A DNA stretch of 64,000 bases from DATAUD01 sp036501665 (GCA_036501665.1 DASXZW010000113.1:1-64000); one strand, 5' to 3'. Counted from the stretch's first letter, positions 1 to 9,735 are shown. Numbers and translations are program-made. Notes: generated by a model not told the origin, from the sequence alone.

Positions 1-3000
1 CCGAACTGAACGCTGCCCCCGGATGGCACCGTGTTGTCATATTCGACGTAAGGAACTCCGTTGCTGGCTCCCGTTGCGTTGTAAAGTTGAACGCCCGAGG
101 GCAAACCCAATACTAAAAGGCGCACCGCAGTCGCAGGAGGCGCCACTTCCCCCAGTTTCTGCTCTGCTTGAGGCGGTTGATTGAAGTATGTAACTTGTTG
201 CTGGAAAAGGCCGGTTTGTTCATTGAATGTAATGTCGCTGTATTGAATCGTCCCGGTTGTGATCGTGGGCGTGGTGACCGTTGTGAAAACTTCGGCGGAG
301 TCATTGTCCGGGTCATTATCCGTGACTGGGGGTGTCGTAACGCCAAGGCCTACGGTCGCACTGTTGTCCACCTGTCCAACCTGCAACGGGAGCACAACAA
401 TGGTTCCAGAGGCGGAACCGCCAAATGCAATGCTGCCAACGTTCCATATCACAAATTTATTTGAAACGAGCGCCGCCGCGCCCTGACTGACTGAGACACT
501 TCCAAAGGTCACATTGGCCGGCAAGCTGTCGGTGACTATTACTGATGTCGCCGTGTCCGGCCCGAATTGGTTATCGACGACGAGATTATAAGTCAGTTGA
601 TTGCTGGCCAAAACAGGATTGGGCGTGCCGGTCATTGTGATGCCGACATCCGCGCGAAGAGGCTGCGGTGACTGCGCTGTGCCGAGCACGATCGCCGTGT
701 GGTTGGATGAATTCGGCGAAAAGTCTGGCGTGTCGCTTGTCACCGTCACGGTATTCGTCAAGCCCCCTGACTGATTTGCAGTAACCGTAATCAACAACAC
801 CACGCCCGCGTTGGAACCCAAATTGGATCCCGACAAAGTGACGATGCCGTTGGACTGGACCGGAATGCCGAAGCCGCCGGGGCTGTTGGTGACCGACGCA
901 TCGATAAACGTCACACCCGCCGGCAAAATGTCTGTCAATACAACGTTTGTCGCGTCCGCCTTGTAATTCGTCAACACAATCGAATACGTGACGTTGCTGC
1001 CCACAAGAACCGGATTTGGTGTTCCAGTTGCTGAAATCACCAACTCCGTCAACGGCTGGCCAAAGCCGAAATCAAGCTCGTTGGTTGTGTTTGCAAACAC
1101 GTCAACCGATTTCGTCTGCGATGGAAAACCGTTCGGAATCGCCGTGACCGTCCAGACTCGGTTCGATCCGTTGGCGCTCAAAGGAACCTGGTTCAAGAGG
1201 TAGTAACCATTCGTGTCAGTCGATGTCGCGCCGCCGAACGAACTGCCGATGAAAACATTGCTGATCGCCTGACCCGTCAAAACGTTGGTCACAAATCCCT
1301 GGATAGAACCAAAATTGGTCTCCGGCACCCCAAAACTTGTGCTGATTGTGGCATCGCAGAAAATGGTAACTGTTTTACTCTGCGGGTTGAAGCCCGGCGC
1401 TGACGCCGTCAAAGTGTTCTGTATGGGCGAGTTATTATTTCCAACGATGAGATTGGTAATAATGAAGTCGCCGTTGGTATCGGTCTGGGCCGCAAGGTAA
1501 AGTCCGCCGGAATAGGTCGAGATGGTCGCGTTGGTGATTGGAGTCTGCGTTAGAGCGTTAATAACGTTTCCGACAACCGTCGCGCCCTGGCAAACCTGGA
1601 GCATTTCAATGTTAACTATATTTGTTATGCCGTTTGTTATGTACGTATTTGTGAAAGCCGCCCAGTACCCGGCTTTTTGTGCCTGAATTCCTTCGTATGT
1701 GGGAGTATTGCCGGAGTTGAGCATTATAGGGCCAGTGGCATAACTGCCATTGGATCCGCTGACGACCCCAAAGTTGTTGCCAGTAACGCTAACGCCCGGA
1801 ACTGGCAGCCCCGTGAGTGCATCAACCGTAGCCCCGGAAATACCGCCAAATCCTTCCCGAAGCAGATAGATCACTATATTTGTAGTTTCATTGGCATAAA
1901 CAATTATGTTCGATCCGCCGCTGAAATAACCGTCTGCATAGGATTGAACAAAATAATACGCATTGGTTGTGGATCCCATGCCGGCGGGAACGTTGGTCAT
2001 CGAAAACGCTCCGTTGGTGTCCGTGCTGGTATAGTTGACATCGAAGATGTCAACAGTTGCGTTTGTGATCGGCAATTTGGTTTGTATGTCGTACACGAAG
2101 CCTGTGACATTGCCATAGTTATTCGACGCCGGTGGCGGAATTGCTGGAAGCGTCAGCGTTCCAATCGAATTGCTCTGGCCGCAGCCGCTGAGCGCAATAT
2201 TTGTTCCTGCCTGATAGTAACCTGGCGCGTACGCGCCAATGCCTGCGGATGTCGGCACATTATTATAGCCCAGTTCTACATTCGTCACGGTGAAATTTCC
2301 ATTGCCGTCCGTCGTGGCGTAAACGTTCTGGTACGTCGAGATCGTTATATTGGCGTTGGTCGCAGGCTTGCCTGTATCCCCATAAACTACATTGCCCGAG
2401 AGCGTGTCATAACAAATAGCCAGCGCGGCAATATCGATTACGGAATTGCTGTTTGCCTGAACATACGTGTTAGTGTTGTATTGCCAAAACCCCGTGGTTT
2501 GCAAAGTGAGGGTATAGTAAGCGCTGGCATTATTGTTTGCCAGTTGCAGCGATTGGAACTGATAGAACCCATTGGAATCCGTGGTCGCACTGTATTGATA
2601 AGGATAGAATTCCGCTGTGATCTCCGCGTTGGTCAATGGACCGCTGCCTTCAATCGTCACGTGGCCGCTGATGCTTCCGCTTTCTTCAGGGATAAATACC
2701 AGGTTGGCTGTGTTCGTGGCGTCGCAGACAGCATAGGCTTGAGCGGTCGCAGAATAGTATCCATTGGAGGTGCCGTTAACATTGTAGAGTTCAGGCAGGT
2801 TTTGCGATCCGGAGAGGGGAAGATTCGTTACAATGAAAAAACCGTTTGTATCGGTCTGCACGTAAAAGTTGCCGATGTTCACTGTCGCGCCGACAACCGG
2901 CTTTTTGGTGATCGAATCCGTGGCGACGCCTTGGATTGCCCCATAACAAATCGGCAAAAGCCCGAAGCTCACTGATACATTGGCAGTCGTCACGTTTGTA

Positions 3001-3341
3001 ATGCCTCCGCCTACTCCCGTAATGTTCAAAACGAATGCTCCGGTCTGGGCATTCGTGGTCGCGTTTAAATTGAGAATCGACGTCGCCGGCGGTGTAACTG
3101 TTTGCGGAGAAAAGGATGCCGTGACACCTGACGGCAGGTTTGTAAACGACAATGTAACCTGATTTGTGAAACCGTCGAAAGGCTCCACTGTGATGACAAA
3201 CGACGCCTGTTGTCCCGGCACCAGCGTCAAAGAATCTGGTTGGACGGTAAAATTAAAATTCTGGGCGACCACTGATCGGACAAATCCCGCTGCCAGGAAA
3301 AGAACGATCAAACTTGCTTTCTTCAAACGCGATATATTCAT
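1..3341 (-). CDS. Large secreted repeat protein (CNA-B-like and DUF11-like repeats), 3' end outside window
   Basis: Reading leftward from the ATG at 3341 there is one uninterrupted frame of 1113 codons that runs off the window edge, so the C-terminus is missing. The N-terminus is a signal peptide (MNISRLKKASLIVLFLAAG). Residues about 25-125 resemble an Ig-like unit. Residues about 130-765 are a series of carboxypeptidase-regulatory-like (CNA-B-like) units, recognisable by recurring 'TNATV' and 'TDTNGFF..TNLP' patterns. They are followed by at least two DUF11-type units, near residues 770 and 897, beginning 'GTPNPVL'. Such proteins are exported and form extended surface or matrix stalks in large-genome environmental bacteria; a specific function cannot be read. 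The high Asn/Thr content is typical of Verrucomicrobiota secreted proteins. Plus-strand frames across this region are shadows. Confidence 0.82.
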   Translation of the reverse strand, partial: MNISRLKKASLIVLFLAAGFVRSVVAQNFNFTVQPDSLTLVPGQQASFVITVEPFDGFTNQVTLSFTNLPSGVTASFSPQTVTPPATSILNLNATTNAQTGAFVLNITGVGGGITNVTTANVSVSFGLLPICYGAIQGVATDSITKKPVVGATVNIGNFYVQTDTNGFFIVTNLPLSGSQNLPELYNVNGTSNGYYSATAQAYAVCDATNTANLVFIPEESGSISGHVTIEGSGPLTNAEITAEFYPYQYSATTDSNGFYQFQSLQLANNNASAYYTLTLQTTGFWQYNTNTYVQANSNSVIDIAALAICYDTLSGNVVYGDTGKPATNANITISTYQNVYATTDGNGNFTVTNVELGYNNVPTSAGIGAYAPGYYQAGTNIALSGCGQSNSIGTLTLPAIPPPASNNYGNVTGFVYDIQTKLPITNATVDIFDVNYTSTDTNGAFSMTNVPAGMGSTTNAYYFVQSYADGYFSGGSNIIVYANETTNIVIYLLREGFGGISGATVDALTGLPVPGVSVTGNNFGVVSGSNGSYATGPIMLNSGNTPTYEGIQAQKAGYWAAFTNTYITNGITNIVNIEMLQVCQGATVVGNVINALTQTPITNATISTYSGGLYLAAQTDTNGDFIITNLIVGNNNSPIQNTLTASAPGFNPQSKTVTIFCDATISTSFGVPETNFGSIQGFVTNVLTGQAISNVFIGSSFGGATSTDTNGYYLLNQVPLSANGSNRVWTVTAIPNGFPSQTKSVDVFANTTNELDFGFGQPLTELVISATGTPNPVLVGSNVTYSIVLTNYKADATNVVLTDILPAGVTFIDASVTNSPGGFGIPVQSNGIVTLSGSNLGSNAGVVLLITVTANQSGGLTNTVTVTSDTPDFSPNSSNHTAIVLGTAQSPQPLRADVGITMTGTPNPVLASNQLTYNLVVDNQFGPDTATSVIVTDSLPANVTFGSVSVSQGAAALVSNKFVIWNVGSIAFGGSASGTIVVLPLQVGQVDNSATVGLGVTTPPVTDNDPDNDSAEVFTTVTTPTITTGTIQYSDITFNEQTGLFQQQVTYFNQPPQAEQKLGEVAPPATAVRLLVLGLPSGVQLYNATGASNGVPYVEYDNTVPSGGSVQF

Positions 3342-3499
3342 GCCGCTTATAGTTTTTTTGTTGCCTGCCAGAAAAAGCTCTGTCAACTGTGCGTAACACA
3401 AATTATTTTGCCAAGCCATTTCTTTGACAAAAGAGTCCGTGTTTTCCCCGATGCTCATTTCCTTGTGCCTTTGAGGGTTGTAAGGGTATTCATCACAAA

Positions 3500-5425
3500 A
3501 TGAATGCAATTCTGTATCGCCATGTCATCCGCGCTTTTCTTTGTTTTTTTGTTTTGACTGGGACGCTGGTTTCCGCCGAAACGATCCGCCTCGATCAGTT
3601 GGACATTTCCCAAACTTCCCAGGATTGGGGCGCTCCGCATCGTGACGCATCCGTGGAAGGACACCCATTGACCATTGGCGGCAAACATTTCGATCACGGT
3701 CTTGGCACCCACGCCAACAGCATCCTGACCGTTGCCGTCAAAGGCGGGACAAAGTTCACCGCGAACGTTGGCGTTGATGGCGAAGTCAATAACCCGGAAT
3801 CCAGCGTGGAGTTTTTCGTTTCTGGCGATGGCAAGGAACTCTGGCACAGCGGCGTGATGAAGGCAGGGGATGGACCCAAACCAGTCGATGTCAATATTTC
3901 CGGCATCAAGATGCTCACATTGAAAGTGGGGGACGCCGATGACGGAATCGGTTTCGATCACGCCGATTGGGCGGACGCGCAGTTTGAATATTCGGGAACG
4001 CCTCCCACCACCCAAACCGCGCCGCACGAAGATCCTTATGTATTGATGCCCGCCGCTTCGCCGAAACCGCGCATCAACGGGCCATCGATCGTCGGAGTTC
4101 GTCCCGGGCATCCATTCCTTTATCATGTTCCCGTTTCCGGTAATCGGCCAATCACCATCTCTGTTGCCAAACTCCCGGACGGCCTGAGTTTTGACGCCGC
4201 CAGTGGAAACGTTACCGGAACGGTTTCGACGGCTGGAACCTATGCTGTAAAACTTTCCGCAAAGAATCCCAAAGGCAAAGCATCGCGAACATTGGATATT
4301 GTCGTAGGCGACACAATCGCGCTCACGCCGCCCTTGGGCTGGAACAGTTGGAACTGTTTTGCGGGCGCCGTCGATGACGCCAAAATTCGCACTGCCGCAG
4401 ACGCGATGGTCAGCAGCGGCTTGATCGAGCATGGCTGGACTTACATAAATATTGATGACACTTGGGAAGGCAAGCGGGACGCCAACGGCATGATCCAGTG
4501 CAACGAAAAATTCCCCGACATGAAAGCCCTTGCCGACTACGTCCATTCGAAAGGGATGAAGATTGGCATCTATTCCTCGCCAGGACCTAAGACTTGCGCG
4601 GGATTTGAAGCGAGTTGGCAGCACGAAATGCAGGACGCCCAGCAATACGCCGCCTGGGGTTTTGATTATCTCAAATACGATTGGTGCTCCTACTCGGAGG
4701 TCGATGACAAATCACTCCCGGACCGCGAGCGTTTGGAAAAACCTTACAAAGTCATGGATGCCGCCTTGCGCGCGCAAAATCGCGACATCCTTTTCAGCCT
4801 TTGCCAATACGGAATGGGCGACGTTTGGAAATGGGGCGCGGATGTCGGCGGCAATTGCTGGCGGACGACCGGCGACATTACCGATAGCTGGCGTAGCATG
4901 TCCGGCATCGGGTTTAACCAAAACGGCCACGAAAAATTTGCCGGGCCAGGCCATTGGAACGATCCCGACATGCTGGTGGTCGGAAAAGTAGGGTGGGGGA
5001 ATCTGCATCCCACGCATCTGACTCCAAGCGAGCAATACACGCACATCAGTCTCTGGTGTTTGTTGGATTCACCACTGTTGATTGGCTGCGACATGGCTCA
5101 ACTCGACCCTTTCACCTTCAATCTTCTTGCGAACGACGAAGTCCTCGAAGTCAGTCAAGATAAAGCCGGAATCCAGGCTGGCCGCGTCGCCAAAAACGGC
5201 GAGACAGAAGTCTGGGCCAAAAAAATGTCCGACGGTTCAATGGCCGTCGGCCTCTTCAATCGCTCCGAAGCTGCGACCGATGTCACCGTGAATTGGTCCG
5301 ACCTTGGTTTGACAGGCAAACACCGCATCCGCGACCTCTGGCGTCAAAAGGACATGGCCGCATCCGATAATTCCTTCACCGCCAACGTCACCCGCCACGG
5401 CGTCTGCCTCATCCGCGTGAGATAA
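3500..5425 (+). CDS. Secreted alpha-galactosidase, NPCBM + Ig-like + GH27
   Basis: The product (641 aa) has a signal peptide, an NPCBM carbohydrate-binding module (about residues 25-155), a putative Ig-like He_PIG domain (about 190-275) and a glycoside hydrolase family 27 barrel from about 278, opening with the family hallmark PPLGWNSWN. The nucleophile is Asp394 in LKYDWC and the acid/base is Asp459 in RTTGDITDSW; both match the GH27 catalytic pair. A C-terminal beta-sandwich (about 555-641) ends the protein. It should remove terminal alpha-galactosyl (or alpha-N-acetylgalactosaminyl) groups from polysaccharides outside the cytoplasm. The large repeat protein upstream is divergent, so the 158-bp gap probably holds both promoters. 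GH27 versus related melibiase families is clear; exact substrate is not. Confidence 0.93.
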   Translation: MNAILYRHVIRAFLCFFVLTGTLVSAETIRLDQLDISQTSQDWGAPHRDASVEGHPLTIGGKHFDHGLGTHANSILTVAVKGGTKFTANVGVDGEVNNPESSVEFFVSGDGKELWHSGVMKAGDGPKPVDVNISGIKMLTLKVGDADDGIGFDHADWADAQFEYSGTPPTTQTAPHEDPYVLMPAASPKPRINGPSIVGVRPGHPFLYHVPVSGNRPITISVAKLPDGLSFDAASGNVTGTVSTAGTYAVKLSAKNPKGKASRTLDIVVGDTIALTPPLGWNSWNCFAGAVDDAKIRTAADAMVSSGLIEHGWTYINIDDTWEGKRDANGMIQCNEKFPDMKALADYVHSKGMKIGIYSSPGPKTCAGFEASWQHEMQDAQQYAAWGFDYLKYDWCSYSEVDDKSLPDRERLEKPYKVMDAALRAQNRDILFSLCQYGMGDVWKWGADVGGNCWRTTGDITDSWRSMSGIGFNQNGHEKFAGPGHWNDPDMLVVGKVGWGNLHPTHLTPSEQYTHISLWCLLDSPLLIGCDMAQLDPFTFNLLANDEVLEVSQDKAGIQAGRVAKNGETEVWAKKMSDGSMAVGLFNRSEAATDVTVNWSDLGLTGKHRIRDLWRQKDMAASDNSFTANVTRHGVCLIRVR

Positions 5426-5443
5426 GGAGTTTCATTTCGTATT

Positions 5444-5725
5444 ATGAGATACGATAGAGTTACTAAAAAGCGTTCGACAGATGGTACCTTTTATCATTGC
5501 CCATGTTGTGGATATCGCACGCTTGAGGAGCGCGGCGGAGACGAGATATGCCAGGTTTGCTTTTGGCATGATGACGGTCAAGACGATCCCAATGCAGACT
5601 ACGTTTGGGGTGGTCCGAATTACGAATTGAGCCTGACGCAAGCACGCCAAAACTTCCGTGATTTTGGAGCCTGCTGTCGTCGAGTAATTCCGCACGTTCG
5701 AAAACCTAGGCCGGACGAGATTTGA
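5444..5725 (+). CDS. CPCC-type cysteine-rich small protein
   Basis: A 93-aa protein with CPCCG at residues 20-24, a second pair CQVC and the FWHDDGQDDPN stretch matches the 'CPCC family cysteine-rich protein' (Pfam Cys_rich_CPCC), a small putative zinc-binding family of unknown function often found next to polymorphic-toxin or accessory genes. It lies 18 nt after the GH27 stop on the same strand, but a functional link is unlikely. It converges on fumC. The conserved N-terminal cysteines and the YELSL-xx-A-RxNF tail support a real gene. Confidence 0.8.
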   Translation: MRYDRVTKKRSTDGTFYHCPCCGYRTLEERGGDEICQVCFWHDDGQDDPNADYVWGGPNYELSLTQARQNFRDFGACCRRVIPHVRKPRPDEI

Positions 5726-5774
5726 CCCTCATCACCTGCCTTATCCAGTGACATAAAAAAACAGAACCACGAAA

Positions 5775-5840
5775 ATTAAACAGGAGGTAATGGAGTTCGC
5801 AGAGAAAATGCCTCCGCGTTCTCTGCGTCCTCCTGTTAAT
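5775..5840. terminator. Nested inverted repeat between convergent genes
   Basis: Outer arms ATTAAACAGGAGG (5775-5787) and CCTCCTGTTAAT (5829-5840) enclose inner arms CGCAGAGAA (5798-5806) and TTCTCTGCG (5819-5827). The hairpin sits between two converging genes and could end transcription from both sides. Its right half belongs to a dispersed repeat family seen again near 12360 and 13096. Confidence 0.55.
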
Positions 5841-5851
5841 TCCCTTCTTGT

Positions 5852-7234
5852 TTAAGTCTGCTTCGCCGGATCGAGAAGCTCGTCCAGTTTAGCCTTTTCC
5901 AAACCGGAAATTTCCAGCGCCACTTCCCGGATTGTTCGATTTGTCTCGTAGGCAACCTTCGCGATTTTGGCCGCTTTATCGTAGCCAATCACCGGCGCGA
6001 GGATCGTGCAGTTCGAGAGGCTCAATTCCAGATTCGCATTGCACTTCTCCCGGTTCACTTCCAGCCCGCTGATGCAGCGTCGCGAGAAAACCGCGCTCGC
6101 CGTCGAGAGCAATTCAATCGACTCCAAAAGATTATGCGCCATCACTGGCATCATCACATTCAATTCAAAATTTCCAAAACTCCCGCCAAACGTAATCGCC
6201 GCGTCATTCCCCAAAACCTGCGCGCAGACCTGGAGCAACATCTCGCACATAACCGGATTGACTTTGCCCGGCATGATCGACGAACCGGGCTGCGTCGCCG
6301 GCAATCGCAATTCTCCCAAACCCAGCCGCGGACCCGACCCGAGAAATCGAACGTCATTTGCAATTTTAATCAGGCTCACTGCAATCGTCTTCAGAACGCC
6401 CGAAGCCTCCACCAGCGCATCGCGACCTCCTTGCGCTTCAAAATGATCTTCCGCCTCGCGCAGGTTCAAGCCGGTCTCCTGCGAAATTCGCGCAATGGTG
6501 CGACGCGCGAAGTCCGGGTCGGTATTGATTCCCGTCCCAACTGCCGTTCCGCCGAGGGCCAGTTCGCCCAAATTTTTCTCCGCCGCGCGCAACCGCGCCA
6601 ACCCGTGCTGCACCTGGCTCGCGTAACCGCCGAATTCCTGGCCCATGCGAATCGGCGTCGCGTCCTGCAAATGCGTTCGTCCGATTTTTAAGACATCGTT
6701 GAACTGTTCCGCCTTTTTGGCCAACGACTGCTGAAGTTCCATCAACGCCGGAATCAATGCCTGCTCAATTCCCTCCAGCGCTGCCAGATGAATTGCCGTG
6801 GGTATAGCGTCGTTGCTTGACTGGCCCTGGTTGACGTGATCGTTCGGATGGACCATTTTCCCGCCGCGCTGCCCGCCTAGCAATTCGCACGCGCGATTCG
6901 CGATGACCTCGTTCGCGTTCATGTTCGTCGAAGTGCCGGAGCCGGTTTGAAAAATATCCAAAACAAATTGCCCGTCCCAATTGCCTTCGATGACTTCCTG
7001 CGCGGCCTTGGCGATGGCTTCCGCGAGTTCCGGCTTCAGCCCCTTCAACTCCGCGTTGGTCAGCGCCGCGTGTTTTTTAATCAACCCCATCGCGCGTATG
7101 AACCGGCGCGGAAAACGCAAATTGCTGATGGGAAAATTTTCAACGGCCCGCGCGGTCTGCGCGCCATAATAAGCTGAGGCGAGCACCAGCATGGGGCCCA
7201 TCGAGTCTGATTCCGTGCGAAATTGTTCGTTCAT
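5852..7234 (-). CDS. fumC: Fumarate hydratase, class II
   Basis: The 460-aa product hydrates fumarate to L-malate in the TCA cycle. It carries the fumarase/aspartase superfamily signature GSSIMPGKVNP near residue 318, the GSGTSTNMNANEV substrate-binding segment, the HPNDHVN loop and GRTHLQDATP. Length and the full N-terminal YYGAQTARAVENFPIS segment fit class II fumarases. Aspartate ammonia-lyase is the main alternative, but the overall pattern matches FumC. It reads leftward, starts at ATG 7234 and lies 55 nt downstream of the rhomboid gene. Nothing in the sequence is abnormal. Confidence 0.95.
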   Translation of the reverse strand: MNEQFRTESDSMGPMLVLASAYYGAQTARAVENFPISNLRFPRRFIRAMGLIKKHAALTNAELKGLKPELAEAIAKAAQEVIEGNWDGQFVLDIFQTGSGTSTNMNANEVIANRACELLGGQRGGKMVHPNDHVNQGQSSNDAIPTAIHLAALEGIEQALIPALMELQQSLAKKAEQFNDVLKIGRTHLQDATPIRMGQEFGGYASQVQHGLARLRAAEKNLGELALGGTAVGTGINTDPDFARRTIARISQETGLNLREAEDHFEAQGGRDALVEASGVLKTIAVSLIKIANDVRFLGSGPRLGLGELRLPATQPGSSIMPGKVNPVMCEMLLQVCAQVLGNDAAITFGGSFGNFELNVMMPVMAHNLLESIELLSTASAVFSRRCISGLEVNREKCNANLELSLSNCTILAPVIGYDKAAKIAKVAYETNRTIREVALEISGLEKAKLDELLDPAKQT

Positions 7235-7288
7235 AAGCCGGGGATGTTTGAGGAGATAATCAGTTCAAGACAAGGTTCAAATGAAGGA

Positions 7289-8170
7289 CTATTTAAAAAG
7301 CCGCTTGGCCATCGGAAACGCGCCCCAGATCATTCCCATGACAAGGCCCGTCACATGCGTTCCGTTTGCCACTCCAGGAATAATGTGAAAAAGACACAAG
7401 AAAAACCAAACCAGCATGATGCCCAGTGTCATGCCCGAAATTCCCAAACCCGAACCCGGCTCGCTATACGAGCGCATCCAGATATAGCCGATCATTCCGT
7501 AAAGCACGCCAGACATTCCACCAAAGGGCGGAGTACCATAAAAATACTGGACAACGTACTGCCCTAAATTCGATCCAACTCCAAGAACAAGCGTCAACAG
7601 TGCCATTCGCTTCGACCCTTGTGTCATTTCGATCATTCGACCGAGGTCCCAAAGCACCAACATATTGAAGATGATGTGTGTTAGCCCAAAATGAATGAAA
7701 ATCGGCGTGATCAATCGCCATACTTCGCCATGTCTGACTTCGGGGAGAAATCCCGGCCAACCTTCGGTGATAAGAAGCCAACGGACATTTACCGGAGTCA
7801 TGTTCAACCCGCAAACCAACACGATGCAAACACACGCGCCAATCAGAAACAACGTCACCGGCGCGGTATTGGACCCTTGAAAAACCTGGTCCGCGGTGCG
7901 AACACGCTTCTCGAAAGCGGCTTGTTCCTTTTGCTCCCGAATTTCCGCCGCCGCCGCTGAGTCCGCACCCTGCTGAAAAGAGCGGTCCGTCGGGTTCTTA
8001 ATGTAATCAGTCAGCGCCTGGTAACCTTTTTCAATCTGGTCCTCCGAATAAATCCAAACGGCCCAACCTTCGGAATCAGGTTCCACCATGTTCCGAATCT
8101 CCAGCGAAGAAAGATACCCGCCAAACGTCCTGGCGCTGGCTTCGTTCTTCAAATGTCCAATCATCCGCAT
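7289..8170 (-). CDS. Rhomboid-family intramembrane serine protease (GlpG-like)
   Basis: An N-terminal cytoplasmic domain resembling GlpG (MRMIGHLKNEASARTF, with the 'Y..NP' end) is followed by about six membrane helices. The catalytic Ser lies in FGGMSGVLYG, the His in THVTGLVMG, and the HxxxN oxyanion motif is seen in THIIFNM. Rhomboids cleave membrane-protein helices within the bilayer. The frame is open to a TTG at 8209, but the ATG at 8170 matches the GlpG start (294 aa) and is preferred. There is no convincing ribosome-binding site at either. It may be co-transcribed with fumC, 55 nt downstream. Confidence 0.9.
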   Translation of the reverse strand: MRMIGHLKNEASARTFGGYLSSLEIRNMVEPDSEGWAVWIYSEDQIEKGYQALTDYIKNPTDRSFQQGADSAAAAEIREQKEQAAFEKRVRTADQVFQGSNTAPVTLFLIGACVCIVLVCGLNMTPVNVRWLLITEGWPGFLPEVRHGEVWRLITPIFIHFGLTHIIFNMLVLWDLGRMIEMTQGSKRMALLTLVLGVGSNLGQYVVQYFYGTPPFGGMSGVLYGMIGYIWMRSYSEPGSGLGISGMTLGIMLVWFFLCLFHIIPGVANGTHVTGLVMGMIWGAFPMAKRLFK

Positions 8171-8361
8171 AGTGCGGGCAAGACGTTGGCCAATCCGCCG
8201 CCAAAACAACAGAAAAAACCATTTGGGCCGAAACTATGTGGATACTGGCCAACGCCATGAGAAAGAGTGTGAATTTCTCGCATTCGGTCTTGGATCATCG
8301 GGAGAAGACCTGCGGATTGGTTGCAACCACTGTAAAGAATAAGCGCGGCAAAACCATGAGC

Positions 8362-8392
8362 CTGTTAAAAACCCCTTGTGGTTTTTAAACAG
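8362..8392. terminator. Hairpin downstream of the SpoIIAA-like gene
   Basis: CTGTTAAAAACC (8362-8373) and GGTTTTTAAACAG (8380-8392) form a 12-bp stem with one bulged base and a 6-nt loop. It lies 36 nt beyond the stop of the leftward gene at 8428. Its internal A and T runs would allow intrinsic termination. The rest of the 8171-8427 gap shows no convincing gene. Confidence 0.6.
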
Positions 8393-8427
8393 TCTCTAAA
8401 TAAATGTTTCCCTGGCAATCGTACGGC

Positions 8428-8790
8428 TCAGATTTCTTCCAGCCACGCTCTTGCTTCGGCGATGGCGGCGTGGTCGAAATAACGGATCTTGGCGGTGGTG
8501 AAAGGACGGCAAAAGACACTCATCCCTTTTTCCCATTTCTTGTCGCCCACCATCGCAATTCGCTCGATGTCTGAAAAATGATTGAGGTCGAACTTGAGGT
8601 CGTCCCACGCCGCGGCGGCCTCCCATCCGTGAAAATCCGTCATTTCAAAAAGCACTCGGATTTTTCCGTGCGCGTTGTGAAGCCGCTCAAACTCCGGCAC
8701 GAATTTCTGGTACTCCTCATGAGTCAGTTTGCCGCTCACCTCCACTTCCAGAATCCTGCCGTTATTTTTCTCGTTCAGGTTAATTGCCAT
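8428..8790 (-). CDS. SpoIIAA-like (STAS-fold) protein
   Basis: The 120-aa product (MAINLNEKN... to ...AWLEEI) matches the SpoIIAA-like family (PF11964/DUF3478): a strand-helix STAS-like fold with 'VSGKLTHEEYQKFVPEF', 'FEMTDFHGWE' and a terminal 'FDHAAIAEARAWL' helix. Members are small soluble proteins of unclear role; some bind lipophilic ligands or act in stress responses. The start at 8790 is supported by GGAGG five bases upstream, although the frame stays open to 8823. It is followed in the genome by another small gene reading the same way. Confidence 0.9.
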   Translation of the reverse strand: MAINLNEKNNGRILEVEVSGKLTHEEYQKFVPEFERLHNAHGKIRVLFEMTDFHGWEAAAAWDDLKFDLNHFSDIERIAMVGDKKWEKGMSVFCRPFTTAKIRYFDHAAIAEARAWLEEI

Positions 8791-8875
8791 AATTTCCTCC
8801 GGGTTGTTGAATGTTTGACTCAAGATTTTCCCGCGCGACGCGCATAATTGCTCGCGTCGCCGGGATCGATCGGAA

Positions 8876-9502
8876 TTATGCCTTTGGCACAGTAATTATT
8901 AATTCGTGCGCTTCGCGTTGAACTTTCATTTGATGTTCCTTTAACGGCCCGGCCAGCGGCACCACTTCTTCGTAATGCCCCCATTCCGTCGCCGTCGTTT
9001 CAGTGTTCTTGGCCATCTCCTTCTCCGAGGTCTTGTTGGATACATCGACCTTTAGCAGGTTTCCGTCCAGTTTCACTTGCGCATCCGCAGTCTTGGTGTC
9101 CGGGAGGAAAGCCCGGATTTGATACCGGTTCTTCAAATCCCGCACGTCCATCGACAACGAATAGCCAGGACCTTCATTGAACGCCGCTAACTTCGGATTC
9201 ATGCGAAGCTGGTTGAGCGAACGTTGGATGACTTGATCGATGTCAACCTGCATCCGGGCCATTTGACTGAACGGATTCGATTCGTTCGTATCAATCGTTG
9301 TTGTGAAAGATTCAGGCTGCGGCGTGTAACCGATCGCGGTTGTTGCTTGCGTGTTTTTCGCCGCGGCCGCCGGGGTCCCTCGCCACACGTCTCGGCCTAC
9401 AATGACACCGATGATGATTCCAAGAGCCAGCAGAACCAGGCCCAGCCCAATGTTTGCGCCAGATGACTTTCGCGCAGGGGGATTGACGTTTGAATTTTCC
9501 AT
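8876..9502 (-). CDS. Membrane-anchored Hsp20/alpha-crystallin-like protein
   Basis: The 208-aa protein has one transmembrane segment at about residues 18-40 (IGLGLVLLALGIIIGVIVG), a spacer, and a C-terminal domain like small heat-shock proteins: 'YSLSMDVRDLKNRYQIRAFLP', 'VKLDGNLLKVDV' and a final 'HELIITVPKA' strand. Canonical Hsp20 proteins are cytosolic; this anchor would place the chaperone-like domain at the membrane, probably on the outer face. AGGAAA lies upstream of ATG 9502. It is probably expressed with the SpoIIAA-like gene, 85 nt further on, which would suit a stress operon. Chaperone activity is inferred from fold similarity only. Confidence 0.75.
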   Translation of the reverse strand: MENSNVNPPARKSSGANIGLGLVLLALGIIIGVIVGRDVWRGTPAAAAKNTQATTAIGYTPQPESFTTTIDTNESNPFSQMARMQVDIDQVIQRSLNQLRMNPKLAAFNEGPGYSLSMDVRDLKNRYQIRAFLPDTKTADAQVKLDGNLLKVDVSNKTSEKEMAKNTETTATEWGHYEEVVPLAGPLKEHQMKVQREAHELIITVPKA

Positions 9503-9735
9503 AATTGTTTCCTTTCTTGTTTTCTTAAACGCTGGCCGGGAGGCGGACCTTCAAGCTTTGCTCATTTATCTCAGTTCAGGGCTGTCTGTTTCCCCGGGAC
9601 ACCCGCGGATTCCTCGACATCCCCGCCGATCGGCGTATTTAGTTTAAACCACGCGCGCCTCGCCCGCCATTCGGCGGACTCCTGATAAAAATCTCATCCG
9701 AATGCTGAAATCGCCGAAATTATTGAATGCTCGAT

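Noticed and set aside
1677..2975. 432-aa open frame on the plus strand
   Set aside because: It lies antisense within the continuous leftward secreted-protein frame, whose signal peptide and repeat domains are convincing; its own translation is Arg/Cys/Ile-rich without domains.
3382..3431. TTGACA-like words as promoters on both strands in the gap before the GH27 gene
   Set aside because: No -10 element at suitable spacing was found for either, so no promoter was called.
3455..4645. 396-aa open frame on the minus strand across the GH27 gene
   Set aside because: The opposite strand carries the full GH27 catalytic motifs; this frame is a compositional shadow.
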